From: Microscillaceae bacterium
GTDB taxonomy: Bacteria; Bacteroidota; Bacteroidia; Cytophagales; Microscillaceae
DNA length: 47,541 bases
Direction of reading: 5' to 3'
NCBI GenBank assembly: GCA_012031215.1
Contig: JAAUUB010000009.1
Coordinates: forward strand, 1-47,541
The translations under genes and the position numbers were made by a program. Of the stretch, positions 36,675-47,541 are shown piece by piece. Each line of letters starts with the position of its first letter. Position 1 is the first letter of the stretch. The notes below the pieces were generated by a model. It made no database searches. It saw only the letters and a list, made by a program, of their open reading frames with translations, and was not told where the DNA came from.

Positions 36675-39600
36675 TTAATTTACAAATTGTGAAATGACCA
36701 GTGTTTTGGTGATGTTTTTCTGTGCATCAAAGATGGGATTGAAATAGCTCCGCAAGCGTACCCTTTCCCCCTCTTTGCCCTGATATTTAAAAACTTCGGA
36801 AGCAAAACCACCCGAAGGCAGTTTTTTTGAGAATGGCCAGGTAGTTTTTCGGCGTTTCGCTCCGTAATATCCAAAAAGTTGCGGTGGTGCTTTCCTAGGG
36901 CTTCGCTTTCTTCGTAGCCTAAAAAGATACTAAATTGCTTGTTGGCGTAGATGATGTTTCCTTCCTGGTCAAGCTCCATGACAATAAAATAATTGTCAAA
37001 AGCTTTAAGCTTTTGGCTGGCTTCTTCATCCAAGCTCGCCGCCGCTTCGGCAGGTTGTATTTCAGGCGTATTTTCCTGAGCCTCGGTTTCGTTGACAAGG
37101 TGATTGACCAAGAGCACCACTTCATAAGGCTTACCGTCTTGGCCAATGATAGGAATAAAAGTAACGCTCATCGGGATAGACCGATTTTTGTTTCCGAGGC
37201 ATAAAAAGTAGTCAAAAGTTTGGGTAGCCCCCATTTTAAGGCCTTCCCAAAGCACCCGGTAATCTGTGGATTGAATGTATTCCTCGGGAAATAAGGCTGC
37301 CAGGGGTTTCCCTTCCAGTTCTTGTACGTTGCGTCCCAGCATCATGAGGTATTTATTGTTGATACTGAGGATATTGCCGTCCATATCAAACTCAATGGCG
37401 GCAAAGGCGGTATTGATTTTGTTGAACAAGGCTCGGAGCTCTTTTTCTTTTTGCTCGAGTTCGGTCTGGCGGGCCAGCAATTGTTCCTGTTGGCCACCGA
37501 CCACATTTTGTTGTTTTTCTACCTCTTGTTCTTTTTGGCGGAGTTCGTCCCGCAGGGCCTCGAGTTGCTGGTGTTTCTCAAGGATTTCACTTTTTTGGGC
37601 ACGAATCATATCTGTCTGTCGTCTTATTTCGGCTTCTTTTTCTTGCAGGGCATTTTGGATAGTTTCCAGTTCCGAAAGTTTATCGCTCAATCCATTCAGG
37701 GCGGGGTCAGCGGGGGTGGCCATTTCGGTCTGCTCACGCTGAAGTTGTTCTATTTTTTTTCTTTTTCCAGGAGCTGTGTCCGTAAGGTAGCCAGGGCTTC
37801 GCTTTGGCTCAATATTTCCTGCTCTTTGAGGCGTAGCTCGTCCAGGGTTTGATGGAGGGCTTCATCCTCTTGTTTCGCCTCTTTGTGGGCTTCGCGAAGT
37901 TCGGCAAGGAGTTGGTCGCGCTGGCTCAGGTCTTCTTTCAGGTTGCGCAGGGCTTCTACTTGCAGGAGATTGCCTTCCTGCATACGAAAAAGTTCGGCCT
38001 CTTTCTCGGCCAGCAATTCTTGGAGGTGGCCCAAATCATTGTCTTCAAAAATGCTTTTTTGGTTTTCCAGTCTTTCCTGGAGAAGTTGCAGCTCGCGATT
38101 TTTTTGCTCAATGATTTGTTGAAACTGCGCCATTTCGGCGGCTTGTGCCTCTATTCTTTGGGCCAGGTCAAGGTCAAAGGCAGGTTCGGATGTGGCAGCA
38201 GGACTTTCTTCCTTTTGCTGGGCCAGTTCCTGGCGGAGGCGGGCGATTTCTTCTTCTTTTTGTTGTAAGCGTTCCTGAAACGGCATCTGGAGGAGGGGGT
38301 TGGCCATTCCGCCCGTTTCTTGCTGCGCCAAAAGGTATTGGGAAACCAGCAGTTCATCTTCCTTTTTGCGCAGCTTGGCCAGGTGAGTTTCCAGTTGCTC
38401 GCTTTGCGTTTGAAAACGGCTTTCGTAGGCTTTGTTCGTATTTTGGGCTTGCTCTAGGGACTGCTTTGCAGTATGTAATTGGCTTTCAAGTGATTCAGTT
38501 TTGGCCTGTAGGTCTTGTGAGGCAGACCGCAGCATTTCCATTTCCTGATAAGCCTCGGTCAAGACCTTTGTTTTTTCATCTATCTCCGTGCGCAGGGCCA
38601 CTAATTCTTCACTGGCCTGTAGGTCTTGTATAGAAGTTCGCAGTGTTTCAATATCTTGATGAGCCTCGGTCAGGGATTTTGTTTTTTCATCTATCTCCGT
38701 GCGCAAAGCCTCTAGTTCTGCACTACTGACCAGTTCCTGAATAGCACTTTGTAGCTGTTCAAGTTCTTCCTCGCGTTGTTTGAGGGTTTTGCCCTGGCGC
38801 ACAATTTCTTCTACCTGGCTTAGGTTTTCGGAATGCAATTCATTGATGGCTTTTTCAAGGCTCTGGATAGCCTTTTTCTTTTCCAGCAGCGCATCATCCT
38901 GCCGCTCTATCTCGGCATCTTTCCATTTGATGGTTTCGCGCATCATTTCCAACTCTTTAATACGCCGCTCGAGTTCGGCTTTGAGTTGCTGGTTGCGCTC
39001 GCTTAAGACGGGGATTTGCTGATTGAGTTCGGCAATTTTCGCCTCCATCGCGCTTGTTTCCTCGTCGGAGGGCGGATTGCCTTCATGCATTCTTTCTATC
39101 TGGACGTGGAGGGCTTCTTTTCTACTTCGGCCAGGTTGAGTTCAGTGCGTAGTATCTCAAGCTGGTTTTGGGTTTGCTGAAGCTGGCGCTCAAGATTTTC
39201 AATTACCTTATCAGTTCTTTCTTTATCCTGATGCTGGCTCTGGACTTCGGCCTGTTGTTTGATTTGCGCGATTTCTTCTTCTTTTTGGCGGAGTTGTAGC
39301 CGGAGTGAATCCAGCTCCGTTTCCAGTTGCGCGCGCTGGGGATGGCTCAGTTCCTCTCCTGCTTCGGCCAGGTCTTGGGAAGGGGTACTGCCTTCGGCAC
39401 GCAACTGGGCCTCGAGGGCCTGGATTTTTTGCTCCTTTTCCTGAAGTGATTTCATCAGGTCTTGATAGGTGGCGGACTGTTCCAGGTCTAGGAGAAGTTG
39501 TTTTTTGGCTTGTTCGCGCAGGGAAAGACTCTGCAAAACCACCGCAGTGTTTCGCACAAGGTGTTGAAGCAAATCCAAAATCCGGTCTGAGGGGGCACTA

Positions 39601-40184
39601 AGCGCATTTAGCTCAATGACTCCATAAACGCTCCGGTCAAAGATTAAAGGCAGAATGAGCAAGGTAGTGGCATTCACCCGGCCTATGGAAGAATCGAGTT
39701 GGGTTTCAATATTGTCTAAGAAAAACATTTCGCCACTTTTGGCCGCCTGCCCTACCAGCCCTTCGCCCATCTGAAAAACGGGCCGGGCCATAGTCTCTAC
39801 TGTACAGGCATAGCCAGCACTGGCTTCCAGTTGTTTGCTATCAAAATTATAAAGATAAAAAGCTGCGTGTACGGCATTGCTCAGCTTGGCAATATACGTA
39901 AGTACTGCTTCTGAAAAGGTCGGCAGCGTATTATCAAAGTACTGGCGAAGCAGTTCGTCAAATAGATGCAGATTTTTATCCAACCAATAGCGGTCTTCCA
40001 AGCGTCGCCGCTCTTCAAGGAGTTTTTGTTCCAGGGCTTCGTATTCCTGAAACGTTACTTTGCGTGTAGCCAGGCCCGGGGATGAAAGACCCTCTTCAGG
40101 ATGATTGGCTTCATAAGCCGGGCTAGTTTCAAGAGGTTTTTCATCTTCCATAGAGACTGTGTGGTTAGATTTTGGATTCATCAT
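36675..40184 (-). CDS. Large GAF-coiled-coil-PAS-PAS protein (four frame breaks)
   Basis: A ~1169-residue soluble protein with GAF domain at residues ~75-220 (VHAAFYLYNFDSKQLEASAGY, PVFQMGEGLVGQAAKSGEMFFLDN), a coiled coil of about 600 residues (~225-900), PAS1 at ~923-1045 (AAIEFDMDGNILSINNKYLM, GRNVQELEGKPLAALFP) and PAS2 at ~1075-1169 (FIVMELDQEGNIIYANKQF). No kinase, phosphatase, cyclase or membrane segment is present. Frame breaks: T4 at 39118-39121 and T8 at 37753-37760, one short each; T5 at 36845-36849 and T7 at 36822-36828, one extra each; the repaired C terminus ends NITKTLVISQFVN at 36675. Net length is a multiple of three. It is 61 bp upstream of the SpoIIE gene and probably forms its sensory scaffold. 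Confidence 0.85.
38503..38724 (-). repeat. Two tandem 111-bp units in the coiled-coil region
   Basis: Two 111-base units (38503-38613 and 38614-38724) encode 37-residue copies that differ at about a third of positions; shared core is ALRTEIDEKTK-LTEA with VL/SL and YQEME/HQDIE variants. The tandem copy shows recent duplication within the coiled coil. Confidence 0.75.
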
Positions 40185-40321
40185 AGGAGCATTTTTTCAA
40201 GCATCAAAGGCATGGCTTTGCCAAAGGAAACGAAATTGGGCATATTTCTCAGGATAAAACAAATAAAATACCAAGTAAGCTTTTCCCTTTAATATTTTTG
40301 CCGATGCCCTTGAAAAGCCGT

Positions 40322-40787
40322 TCAAAGGCCGGATAATATTTGCCAAATCAGGTCTTGCTCATAGCCCTTAGCCAGGGCGTAGCGAAGGAGCTTTTGCTTG
40401 CGTGGCAAGGGCAGCTCCTCCCTCGAGTTGAGTGTTTTTTTTCTCCAAGAGGGCCTTTAAGGTCTGGCCATAGGTATCCGGGTCTATTTCAGAAAGCCCC
40501 GCCTGCACACAGTACTCGCTCAGGCCTTTAGTCCTGAGCCCCTGCGCTATCTTTCGGCGGCCCCATTGTTTGAGCCTAAACTTACCCCCGGCATAGGTGC
40601 GGGCAAAGCGCTCTTCATTGATAAAATTATCCTCAATGAGTCGCGCGATGAGTGACTCCGCTTCTTCGCCCTGCCAGCCATACTCCTCCAATCGCGCTCG
40701 TACTTCCTGCTGCGAACGTTCCTGGTAGGCACAATAACGGGCCGCTTTGGCATAGGCTTCGGTAGGATTATAAACTTTTTTGGGCAA
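40322..40787 (-). CDS. recX: Regulatory protein RecX (one frameshift)
   Basis: RecX limits RecA filament growth. The reconstructed 154-residue protein shows the three-helix modules: [46 protein letters not shown] and [23 protein letters not shown]. The frame breaks at the T8 run 40435-40442 (one base too many). Removing it converts KKNTQLEGG to [39 protein letters not shown] and shifts the stop to 40322. recA is not adjacent, which is unusual outside some phyla but common in Bacteroidota. It is divergent from the purine nucleoside phosphorylase gene. Confidence 0.93.
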
Positions 40788-40860
40788 AACTTTCAGTTTT
40801 TATGGCAAGGATGCCGTATATTCGGCCATCCTTTTGTCCCTTCTAAATTACAAAAAAATC

Positions 40861-41673
40861 GTGATTGCAGCAATACAAGAAGCCACACAATTTATTCAGG
40901 CACAAGTGGCACAAAAACCTCAGGTTGGCATCATTCTAGGCACAGGCCTGGGCGGGCTGATTCAGGAAATAGACATTGCCCACACCATTGAATACGATGA
41001 TATTCCACACTTTCCTATTTCTACGGTAGAGTCTCACCATGGCCGGCTTATTTTTGGCACCCTGGCGGGCAAACCAGTGGTCTGTATGCAGGGGCGTTTT
41101 CACTTCTACGAAGGCTACACGATGGCCCAGGTTACCTTTCCAGTGCGGGTGATGAAGCAATTAGGCATTGAGAAGCTTTTTGTGTCCAATGCAGCGGGCG
41201 GGCTTAATCCGGCTTACCAAATCAGTGAGCTGATGATTCTCCAAGACCATATCAACCTTTTGCCCGCCAATCCGCTCACAGGGCCTAATCTTGATGAAAT
41301 GGGGGTGCGTTTCCCGGATATGCTAGGAGCTTACGATGCGGAAATGATTACAATGGCTTTGGAGATTGCTGCCGAGCATCAAATCAAAGCCCACCAGGGC
41401 GTCTATGTAAGTGTGCCCGGTCCAAACCTGGAAACCCCTGCGGAATACCGATTTTTGCGCATCATTGGGGCTGATGCTGTGGGAATGTCCACCGTGCCCG
41501 AGGTGATTGTGGCTCGGCAAATGGGTCTTCCTGTATTTGCAATCTCGGTGATTACCGATTTGTGCTTTCCGGAGGCACTTAAGCACGTTACGGTGGAGGA
41601 AGTAATTGCAGCCGCCCAAAAAGCAGAACCTTCTCTTACCCGGCTGATGCGGGAGCTCATCGCAAAGAGTTAG
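40861..41673 (+). CDS. Purine nucleoside phosphorylase (type I)
   Basis: Phosphorolysis of inosine/guanosine to the base and ribose-1-phosphate. The start is set at GTG 40861 ([16 protein letters not shown]), because the upstream in-frame codons (from 40780) lie over recX and are unlike the family. Landmarks: [15 protein letters not shown] (phosphate loop), [78 protein letters not shown]. 270 residues is typical of the trimeric form. Phosphate and hexameric-form features are absent, so high-molecular-mass DeoD is excluded. It is convergent with gapA. Confidence 0.93.
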   Translation: MIAAIQEATQFIQAQVAQKPQVGIILGTGLGGLIQEIDIAHTIEYDDIPHFPISTVESHHGRLIFGTLAGKPVVCMQGRFHFYEGYTMAQVTFPVRVMKQLGIEKLFVSNAAGGLNPAYQISELMILQDHINLLPANPLTGPNLDEMGVRFPDMLGAYDAEMITMALEIAAEHQIKAHQGVYVSVPGPNLETPAEYRFLRIIGADAVGMSTVPEVIVARQMGLPVFAISVITDLCFPEALKHVTVEEVIAAAQKAEPSLTRLMRELIAKS

Positions 41674-41680
41674 TGCAGGC

Positions 41681-41712
41681 AAAAAAAAGAAGCCCGGTCA
41701 TTTGCCGGACCT
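41681..41712 (-). terminator. Terminator of gapA
   Basis: On the minus strand AGGTCCGG (41705-41712) pairs with CCGGGCTT (41690-41697), with two wobbles and a 7-base loop, and is followed by a run of T (41681-41688). It lies ~30 bases past the gapA stop. On the plus strand the hairpin lacks a T-run, so it does not terminate the nucleoside phosphorylase gene. Confidence 0.6.
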
Positions 41713-41741
41713 CTGCATTCCAAAAATAACAAAGCTCAGGA

Positions 41742-42737
<996 letters not shown>

Positions 42738-42774
42738 TTAATAATTTAAAAAGTGAGAATGCAAACAACCACTA

Positions 42775-42805
42775 CAAACTTAGCAACATTCGGCTAATTT
42801 GCCAA
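42775..42805 (-). promoter_or_regulatory. Bacteroidota-type promoter for gapA
   Basis: On the minus strand TTG (42803-42805), a 20-base spacer and TAAGTTTG (42775-42782) match the consensus in sequence and spacing; the predicted leader is ~40 bases. Confidence 0.6.
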
Positions 42806-42844
42806 ACCCAAAGCGCGAACCACGTCAGGCATCAGACACTAGGC

Positions 42845-44345
42845 CTAAATCCAGTTCCAGGTAAGGAAAACCAGACTGGTAATCAACAACAGCACAAAGT
42901 AGGGCATCGCCATGATGACCATGCGCAGGTAAGATAGCTTGATGCGGGCCGCAATGGCATTGGTGAGCAAAAACAAAAAGGCCGCCTGACCATTAGGCGT
43001 GGCAATGGAGGGTATATTGGTGCCCACATTGATGGCTACGGCTACATTGGAAGCCTGCAGGGATTCGGTTCCTAGTGCGGCTACGGCTTGCTTGATGTAA
43101 ATGGTTCCTACAAAAACATTATCGCTGATGGCGGACAAAATGCCCGAAAAAGCAAAAAACATATAGGGCTGAAGCTCGCCTTTGGTCTGCAAAGCAGCTT
43201 TGATGACGGGCTCGAAGAGGTGAATATGCTCTATCATCCCGACAATTACAAAAAACACCACCAGCAAAGACGTGAAAGGCGTTGCTTCTTCAAAAGCGTG
43301 GCCGATGGTGTCTTCGTGGGTCTTGCCCAGGGCCGTAGTAAGAATGATGACCACTGAGAGCCCAATCAGCCCTACTTCGGCCAGGTGCAAAGCCAGGGCA
43401 ATGACCAGCCAGATGCCCGCCAGGGCCTGAATCAGGATAGCCCAGCGTTTATTCCCGTCCATTCAGCGGCGTTTTTTGGGCATCCTTGACCAGAATCTGG
43501 CGCACCGCCTCAGGCATCTGATAGCCGTAACCCGCGATTTTGAGCCATTCTACCAATGCGGTCGTGAGCAGGCCCACCACCAAAACAGGAATAGAAACGT
43601 GGGCCATACGCAGATAAAACTCAATAAAATCCCAGCCCATCTGAGAGGCGATAATCAGGTTTTGTGGCTCGCCTACTTGTGTAGCCATCCCCCCCAGGGC
43701 CGTGCCCACCACGCCATGCATCATCAGGTTGCGCAAAAACCCACTAAACTGCTCAAAATCTTTGCGGGCAGCTTCCTGGCGGGTATCTTCGGGCAAACCC
43801 AGGTCGGGAACTCTTTCATCCAGGCTGGCGGTGGTATAAATATTATAAAAAGCAATCGCAACAGCAATCATTACCGCCGTTACCGTCAGGGCATCAAGCC
43901 AGGCCGATAAAAAGGCCCCAACAAAGGTAAAAGTGAGCGACAATAAAATTTTGGAGCGTATGCCAGTGAGTAATTTACTAAAAATCCAGGAAAGTAAATC
44001 TTTCATAAAGTGAATCCCCGCCACCATAAAAAGCAAAAGAAGGATTACTTCCAGGTTGGCTTCCACTTCGTGATAGATACCATCTGGCTTCACCAGGCCC
44101 ATTATGGTTGCTTCAATGGCCAGCAAGCCACCCGGTATCAAAGGGTAGCAATTCAAGGCCAGGGCCAGCGTGCCAATAAACTCTATCAAAATGACCCAGC
44201 CCGTTACTATCTCGCCCAATTGCCCACCAATGCCATACAGCAAAGCGGGATTGAGCAGGAGCGCAAAAAGAACCCCTTGCTTGTACCAGAGAGGGCTATC
44301 GCCCATAAAAGCATTTAATATTACCTTACCTTTAATTTTTGACAT
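42845..44345 (-). CDS. nhaB: Na+/H+ antiporter NhaB (one frameshift)
   Basis: NhaB exchanges cytoplasmic sodium for protons and supports growth in saline habitats. N-terminal features match NhaB closely: AFMGDSPLWYKQGVLFALLLNP, LIEFIGTLALALNCYPLIPGGLLAIEA, EVEANLEVILLLLFMVAGIHFMKDLL and LTFTFVGAFLSAWLDALTVTAVMI. The C-terminal half is LVIALALHLAEVGLIGLSVVII, VVFFVIVGMIEHIHLF and SAISDNVFVGTIYI. The frame is broken between 43449 and 43465 by one extra base (in the AA or GGG of that segment), and without it the protein is ~499 residues, the family size. About twelve membrane segments. It is 113 bp from gapA, on the same strand. Confidence 0.93.
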
Positions 44346-44551
44346 GCGTTGCTTTTTTTAAGAAGAAAGTTGGCTCTTGATGGTCATATATAAAGTCGAG
44401 AAGAATACGGAGTTGATCCCGCACAACATTTATAGGCGGTTTTTTGCTTTCTGCGGGCTTTTTTTAGCCTCTTTGCTGAGCCAAAACAAGCCTGGCAAAA
44501 ATAATTTTTTTGCAAGACCGATAGGGCAAAAGGATTTTTTTTAGCCCGGGG

Positions 44552-46306
44552 CTATTCCCAAGCCAGCATTTTATCCAGGGTATGCACAGAGACAAAATGA
44601 TAGCCCGACCGAGCTTTTTGGTAGATGGCCCTTGCTTGTTCAGGGTAATGGGTCAGTAAGGCCCGATAAAGCGGACGCAAAAACTTGCGACGGCCCACCT
44701 TTTGCAAAAACTGACTCACCGCCTCCAGCGCCGGGGCATAATGCTGAGGCAAAGCCCAAGTGAGCCAGGCACACAGGATTTCGGCATTGCCCGACTGGGT
44801 GAAGCCAAAAGCCTGGTCTAAGGATTCTATTTGCGCGGGTCTGAGGGTGGGGGGCAGTCCTCTTATCCAATAAAGCCATTCGTGGCTTGTCCAGTGCTTA
44901 ACTTGCAGTTCCTTCAAGTCAATTTCTGCATTCAGCCAGGCTGTTTGTTGGGCTTGAACCGCCAAAAACCTTTTGGCCTGAGGAACCGGACAGTTGGCCG
45001 GAAGACCGGGCTGGTAAATCCATTCTTCCAGGTTGAGCGAAACGGCGGCGGGGAGTTTCTGCACCAGATATCTTATAAATTGCTCGGTATCCATTGCCGC
45101 AAAGGCGTGGTCGGCAAAATATTGCTTCAGAAACTCATCCAGGGCCGGTCGGCCTACATGCGCTTCCAGACACTTAATCAGGAAAAAGCCCTTTTCATAA
45201 GCAATGTCATTGACTCCTTCATCGGGATTGCGGCCCTTGAGGGCGAGCTTGAGATGAGTATCATGGGAGCGATGTGGCAAAAGCTCCGCCAGGGTATTTT
45301 GCAAATCCTGATAGCCAAGAAAAGCCAGCATCTCGGCATATTCGGGCCCGTAAAGTGCCTCCATAATGCGGCGTTCAAAATAAACCGTGAAGCCTTCATT
45401 GAGCCAAAAGTCGTTCCAGGTGGCATTGGTTACCAGATTGCCCGACCAGGAGTGGGCCAGTTCGTGGGCAATGAGTGAAGTAAGAGAGCGGTCGCCAGCA
45501 ATAATCGTGGGCGTGGTAAAGGTAATCCGGGGATTTTCCATGCCTCCAAAAGGGAAACTGGGCGGAAGCACCAAGAGGTCATAACGTCCCCAGGCATAGC
45601 TGCCATACAATTGCGCGGCGGCCATCAACATTGCCGGTACTTCCTCAAACTCCTGCCGGGCCGCGTCCAGGCTGTTGGGCTCGGCATATACTCCCACCTG
45701 CTCGCTGATGGGGGCAAATTCCAGCCTGCCTACGGCCAAAGCCAGCAGGTAGGCGGGTATAGGCTGAGGCATCTCAAAAGAATAAAGTCCCGATGGCGAT
45801 ATCCGGGCAGGATTTTCGGCACTCATCAGGGCCATTAGGCCTGGGGGTACTTTTATCCGGGCGGAATAGGTGAAGCGCATGCCTGGCCCGTCTTGGCAGG
45901 GTATCCAGCTACGGGCCAAAATGGCTTGAGATTGGGTAAAAAGAAAAGGATGCTGCCCGCCCTCGGTTTGGTGGGGCTCGAGCCATTGCAGGGCTTCGGC
46001 CTGGGGGGCAGTTTCGTAAAATATTTTGACCCGACGCGTATCTGGCCGAATGGGAATATGCAAGGCCTGCCCCAGCGGGGTTACATCGGGCATCAACCGA
46101 GGCACCACCTCTTCCTCTTCCTGAAATACGGCCCCAATGCTTAAGCCTTGTGTGTCTAAAACCAGTACTTCGGTGGCGGTCCGGTTTTCAATGTGCAAAA
46201 GCACCTGGCCCCGGATAATTTTTTGCTCAAAGTCAAGCTCCAAATCCAGTTCCAGATGGGTAATGCAGGCTTCCTGAGGACGCGCAAATGAGTGTGGGTC
46301 TTGCAT
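44552..46306 (-). CDS. M1-family metallo-aminopeptidase (leukotriene A4 hydrolase-like)
   Basis: A 584-residue cytoplasmic or periplasmic zinc aminopeptidase; no signal peptide is visible, so cytoplasmic. Motifs: exopeptidase PSFPFGGMENPRITF, zinc site LIAHELAHSWSGNLVTNATWNDFWLNEGFTVYFERR (HExxH then Glu 18 residues later). N-terminal beta domain (ITHLELDLELDFEQK, VLLHIENRT) and the helical C-terminal domain are typical for the LTA4H/ColAP-like group. It removes N-terminal residues from peptides. Complete and undisturbed; 74 bp separates it from the E2 gene upstream on the same strand. Confidence 0.93.
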   Translation of the reverse strand: MQDPHSFARPQEACITHLELDLELDFEQKIIRGQVLLHIENRTATEVLVLDTQGLSIGAVFQEEEEVVPRLMPDVTPLGQALHIPIRPDTRRVKIFYETAPQAEALQWLEPHQTEGGQHPFLFTQSQAILARSWIPCQDGPGMRFTYSARIKVPPGLMALMSAENPARISPSGLYSFEMPQPIPAYLLALAVGRLEFAPISEQVGVYAEPNSLDAARQEFEEVPAMLMAAAQLYGSYAWGRYDLLVLPPSFPFGGMENPRITFTTPTIIAGDRSLTSLIAHELAHSWSGNLVTNATWNDFWLNEGFTVYFERRIMEALYGPEYAEMLAFLGYQDLQNTLAELLPHRSHDTHLKLALKGRNPDEGVNDIAYEKGFFLIKCLEAHVGRPALDEFLKQYFADHAFAAMDTEQFIRYLVQKLPAAVSLNLEEWIYQPGLPANCPVPQAKRFLAVQAQQTAWLNAEIDLKELQVKHWTSHEWLYWIRGLPPTLRPAQIESLDQAFGFTQSGNAEILCAWLTWALPQHYAPALEAVSQFLQKVGRRKFLRPLYRALLTHYPEQARAIYQKARSGYHFVSVHTLDKMLAWE

Positions 46307-46381
46307 ATTTACAATAAATTAGTGGCAAGGCAAAAACCAAAAACTGCCTTGATGAAAACTTGATGCGTATTCTAAAAGCAC

Positions 46382-47541
46382 TCAGATGGCCCGGTTGATA
46401 TCAAAAGCCTCCAGATAATCGGCAAAACGACGGGCAAAAGAGCCGCCCAAAGCACCATCCACGACCCGGTGGTCGTAAGAATGAGAAATGAACATCATCT
46501 GCCGAATCGCAATGACATCCCCCGCTTCGGTTTCGAGCACGGCTGGTTTTTTCTTGATGGCCCCAATGGCCATAATCGCTACCTGAGGCTGCATAATGAT
46601 GGGCGTGCCCATTTCATTGCCAAAAGACCCGATATTTGACACACTGTAGGTCCCCCCCGAAAGTTCATCGGGTTTGAGCTTGTTTTGACGAGCACGGCTG
46701 GCCAGGTCATTTACCTTTTTGGCCAGCCCTACCAGGTTGTACTGGTCGGCATGGTGAATGACTGGCACAATCAGGTTGCCACTTGGGAGCGCCGTGGCCA
46801 TGCCAATATGAATATCTTTTTTAAGCAAAATTTTATCTCCTTCTACGGAGATATTGACCATCGGAAAATCGCGCAGGGTTTTGGCCAGGGCCTCAATAAA
46901 AATCGGGGTAAAAGTAAGTTTTTCACCTTCGCGATTTTCAAATTCCTTTTTCACCTTGTCGCGCCAGCGTACAATGTTGCTTACATCCACTTCTACAAAG
47001 TGGTAACATGAGGGGAGATGCGCTTCGACTCTACCATTCGGTCGGCAATCATTCGCCGCATCCGGTCCATTTCAATTATCTCGACATTACCCGAAATAGA
47101 GCCGGTGCTGGCGGGAACAGGCGTGGGGTTGACAGGCGTGGGGCTGGCCACAGCCGGGGCGGGTGTAGGGCTGGAGGGTATCTCGGCCACTGGCGCGGGG
47201 GTATTTTTGCGCTTGCTCAGATAGGAAATAATATCTTTTTTGGTAACCCTTTGTTCAAGGCCTGTGCCGGGTATGAGGGCCAGTTCGGCCATCGGGATAT
47301 TTTCCTGGCGGGCAATGCTCATCACCAAAGGCGAATAAAAACGGTCATCGGTAGGTTTGGCCAGGTTCTGTCCATTGGCCGGGGCGTAATTTTGGGCTTC
47401 GGCAATACTGGCCTCCACCAGTTCCAGTGGTGATTTCTCCGGCATGGTGGCCGAGGCTGGATTGGCTGTTTTTGGGACAGGACTACTTTGGGGGGTCTCT
47501 GTGGCAATCAGCGCAATAGGTTGACCAATCGGCACTACTTC
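46382..47541 (-). CDS. 2-oxo acid dehydrogenase E2, dihydrolipoyl acyltransferase (partial, one frameshift)
   Basis: Core acyltransferase of a pyruvate, 2-oxoglutarate or branched-chain 2-oxo acid dehydrogenase complex. The N-terminal lipoyl domain lies outside the window; its last strand (EVVPIGQPIALIATE) begins at the window end. A Pro/Ala linker follows, then the subunit-binding domain (SPLVMSIARQENIPMAEL, RVTKKDIISYL), a second Pro-rich linker, and the catalytic domain (MIADRMVESKRISPHVTTF, FTPIFIEALAKTL, SVSNIGSFGNEMGTPII) with the catalytic HSYDHRVVDGALGG. The frame breaks at 46997-46999 (one base short; restores TTFVEVDVSNIVRWRD). The 5' end is missing. PdhC, OdhB and BkdB cannot be separated from this part. 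Confidence 0.93.

Noticed and set aside
34862-40184. One single giant gene spanning both the coiled-coil and SpoIIE proteins
   Set aside because: After the PAS2 frame is repaired there is a proper stop at 36675-36677, and the SpoIIE gene has its own ATG at 36614.
44405-44480. Possible stem CCCGCA/TGCGGG with a following T-run
   Set aside because: The loop is long (about 27 bases), and on the plus strand no gene ends upstream, as both flanking genes run on the minus strand.

Overview
The window looks like a chromosomal segment of a Bacteroidota bacterium, most likely a free-living Cytophagia/Saprospiria-type lineage; I cannot place it further without a search. The reasons are the TonB-dependent receptor with an N-terminal carboxypeptidase-regulatory-like domain, the LytTR two-component pair, a BY-kinase/Wza capsule set, a periplasmic-type caspase protein, a phosphosulfolactate synthase homologue, and upstream boxes matching the Bacteroidota -7 consensus TAnnTTTG with TTG about 20 bases upstream. 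No tRNA, rRNA, CRISPR array, insertion sequence or prophage gene was seen.

Layout. 1-4703 (minus): a LytTR response regulator and its LytS-like kinase, a secreted TPR-like protein with a clear terminator, and a TonB-dependent receptor. 5035-7135 (plus): rpoN (sigma-54) and a PAP2-like membrane protein. 7160-11878: an unrecognised helical protein, an Amidase_3-like lipoprotein, a heptosyltransferase-family GT9 and hflX. 12117-18483 (plus): an envelope polysaccharide block (GT4, Wza-like lipoprotein, Wzc-like tyrosine autokinase, CpsB-type phosphatase, SDR epimerase/reductase). 18611-22639 (plus): a TPR protein, a ComA-like phosphosulfolactate synthase, a DUF368 (PopT-type) undecaprenyl-phosphate transporter candidate and aroE. 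22895-26623 (plus): a TPR-caspase protein followed by a papain-like protease with a DUF4384-like tail. 26780-32953: a TerB-like small protein, asnB, then a minus-strand run of toroid terpene-cyclase-fold protein, GT2, ECF sigma factor and rsmI. 33227-34822 (plus): a Na/Pi symporter-like protein and two small ORFs. 34862-40184 (minus): a 584-residue GAF-PAS-SpoIIE phosphatase and, upstream, a ~1169-residue GAF-coiled-coil-PAS-PAS protein. 40322-47541: recX, purine nucleoside phosphorylase, gapA, nhaB, an M1 aminopeptidase and a partial 2-oxo acid dehydrogenase E2.

The dominant technical feature is pervasive frame disruption. About half of the genes, including housekeeping genes such as rpoN, recX, nhaB and the E2 gene, are interrupted by single-base indels, mostly in homopolymer runs. 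In every case the other frame restores the conserved continuation, and the summed length after correction is divisible by three. I therefore merged the fragments and give full-gene coordinates, treating the breaks as probable consensus errors of long-read assembly rather than pseudogenes.

The most interesting material is the paired caspase/papain secreted proteases (22895-26623), the phosphosulfolactate synthase beside a lipid-carrier transporter (possible sulfonolipid link), the toroid-fold/GT2/ECF sigma operon (29414-32953), and the soluble GAF/coiled-coil/PAS protein paired with a SpoIIE phosphatase (34862-40184).
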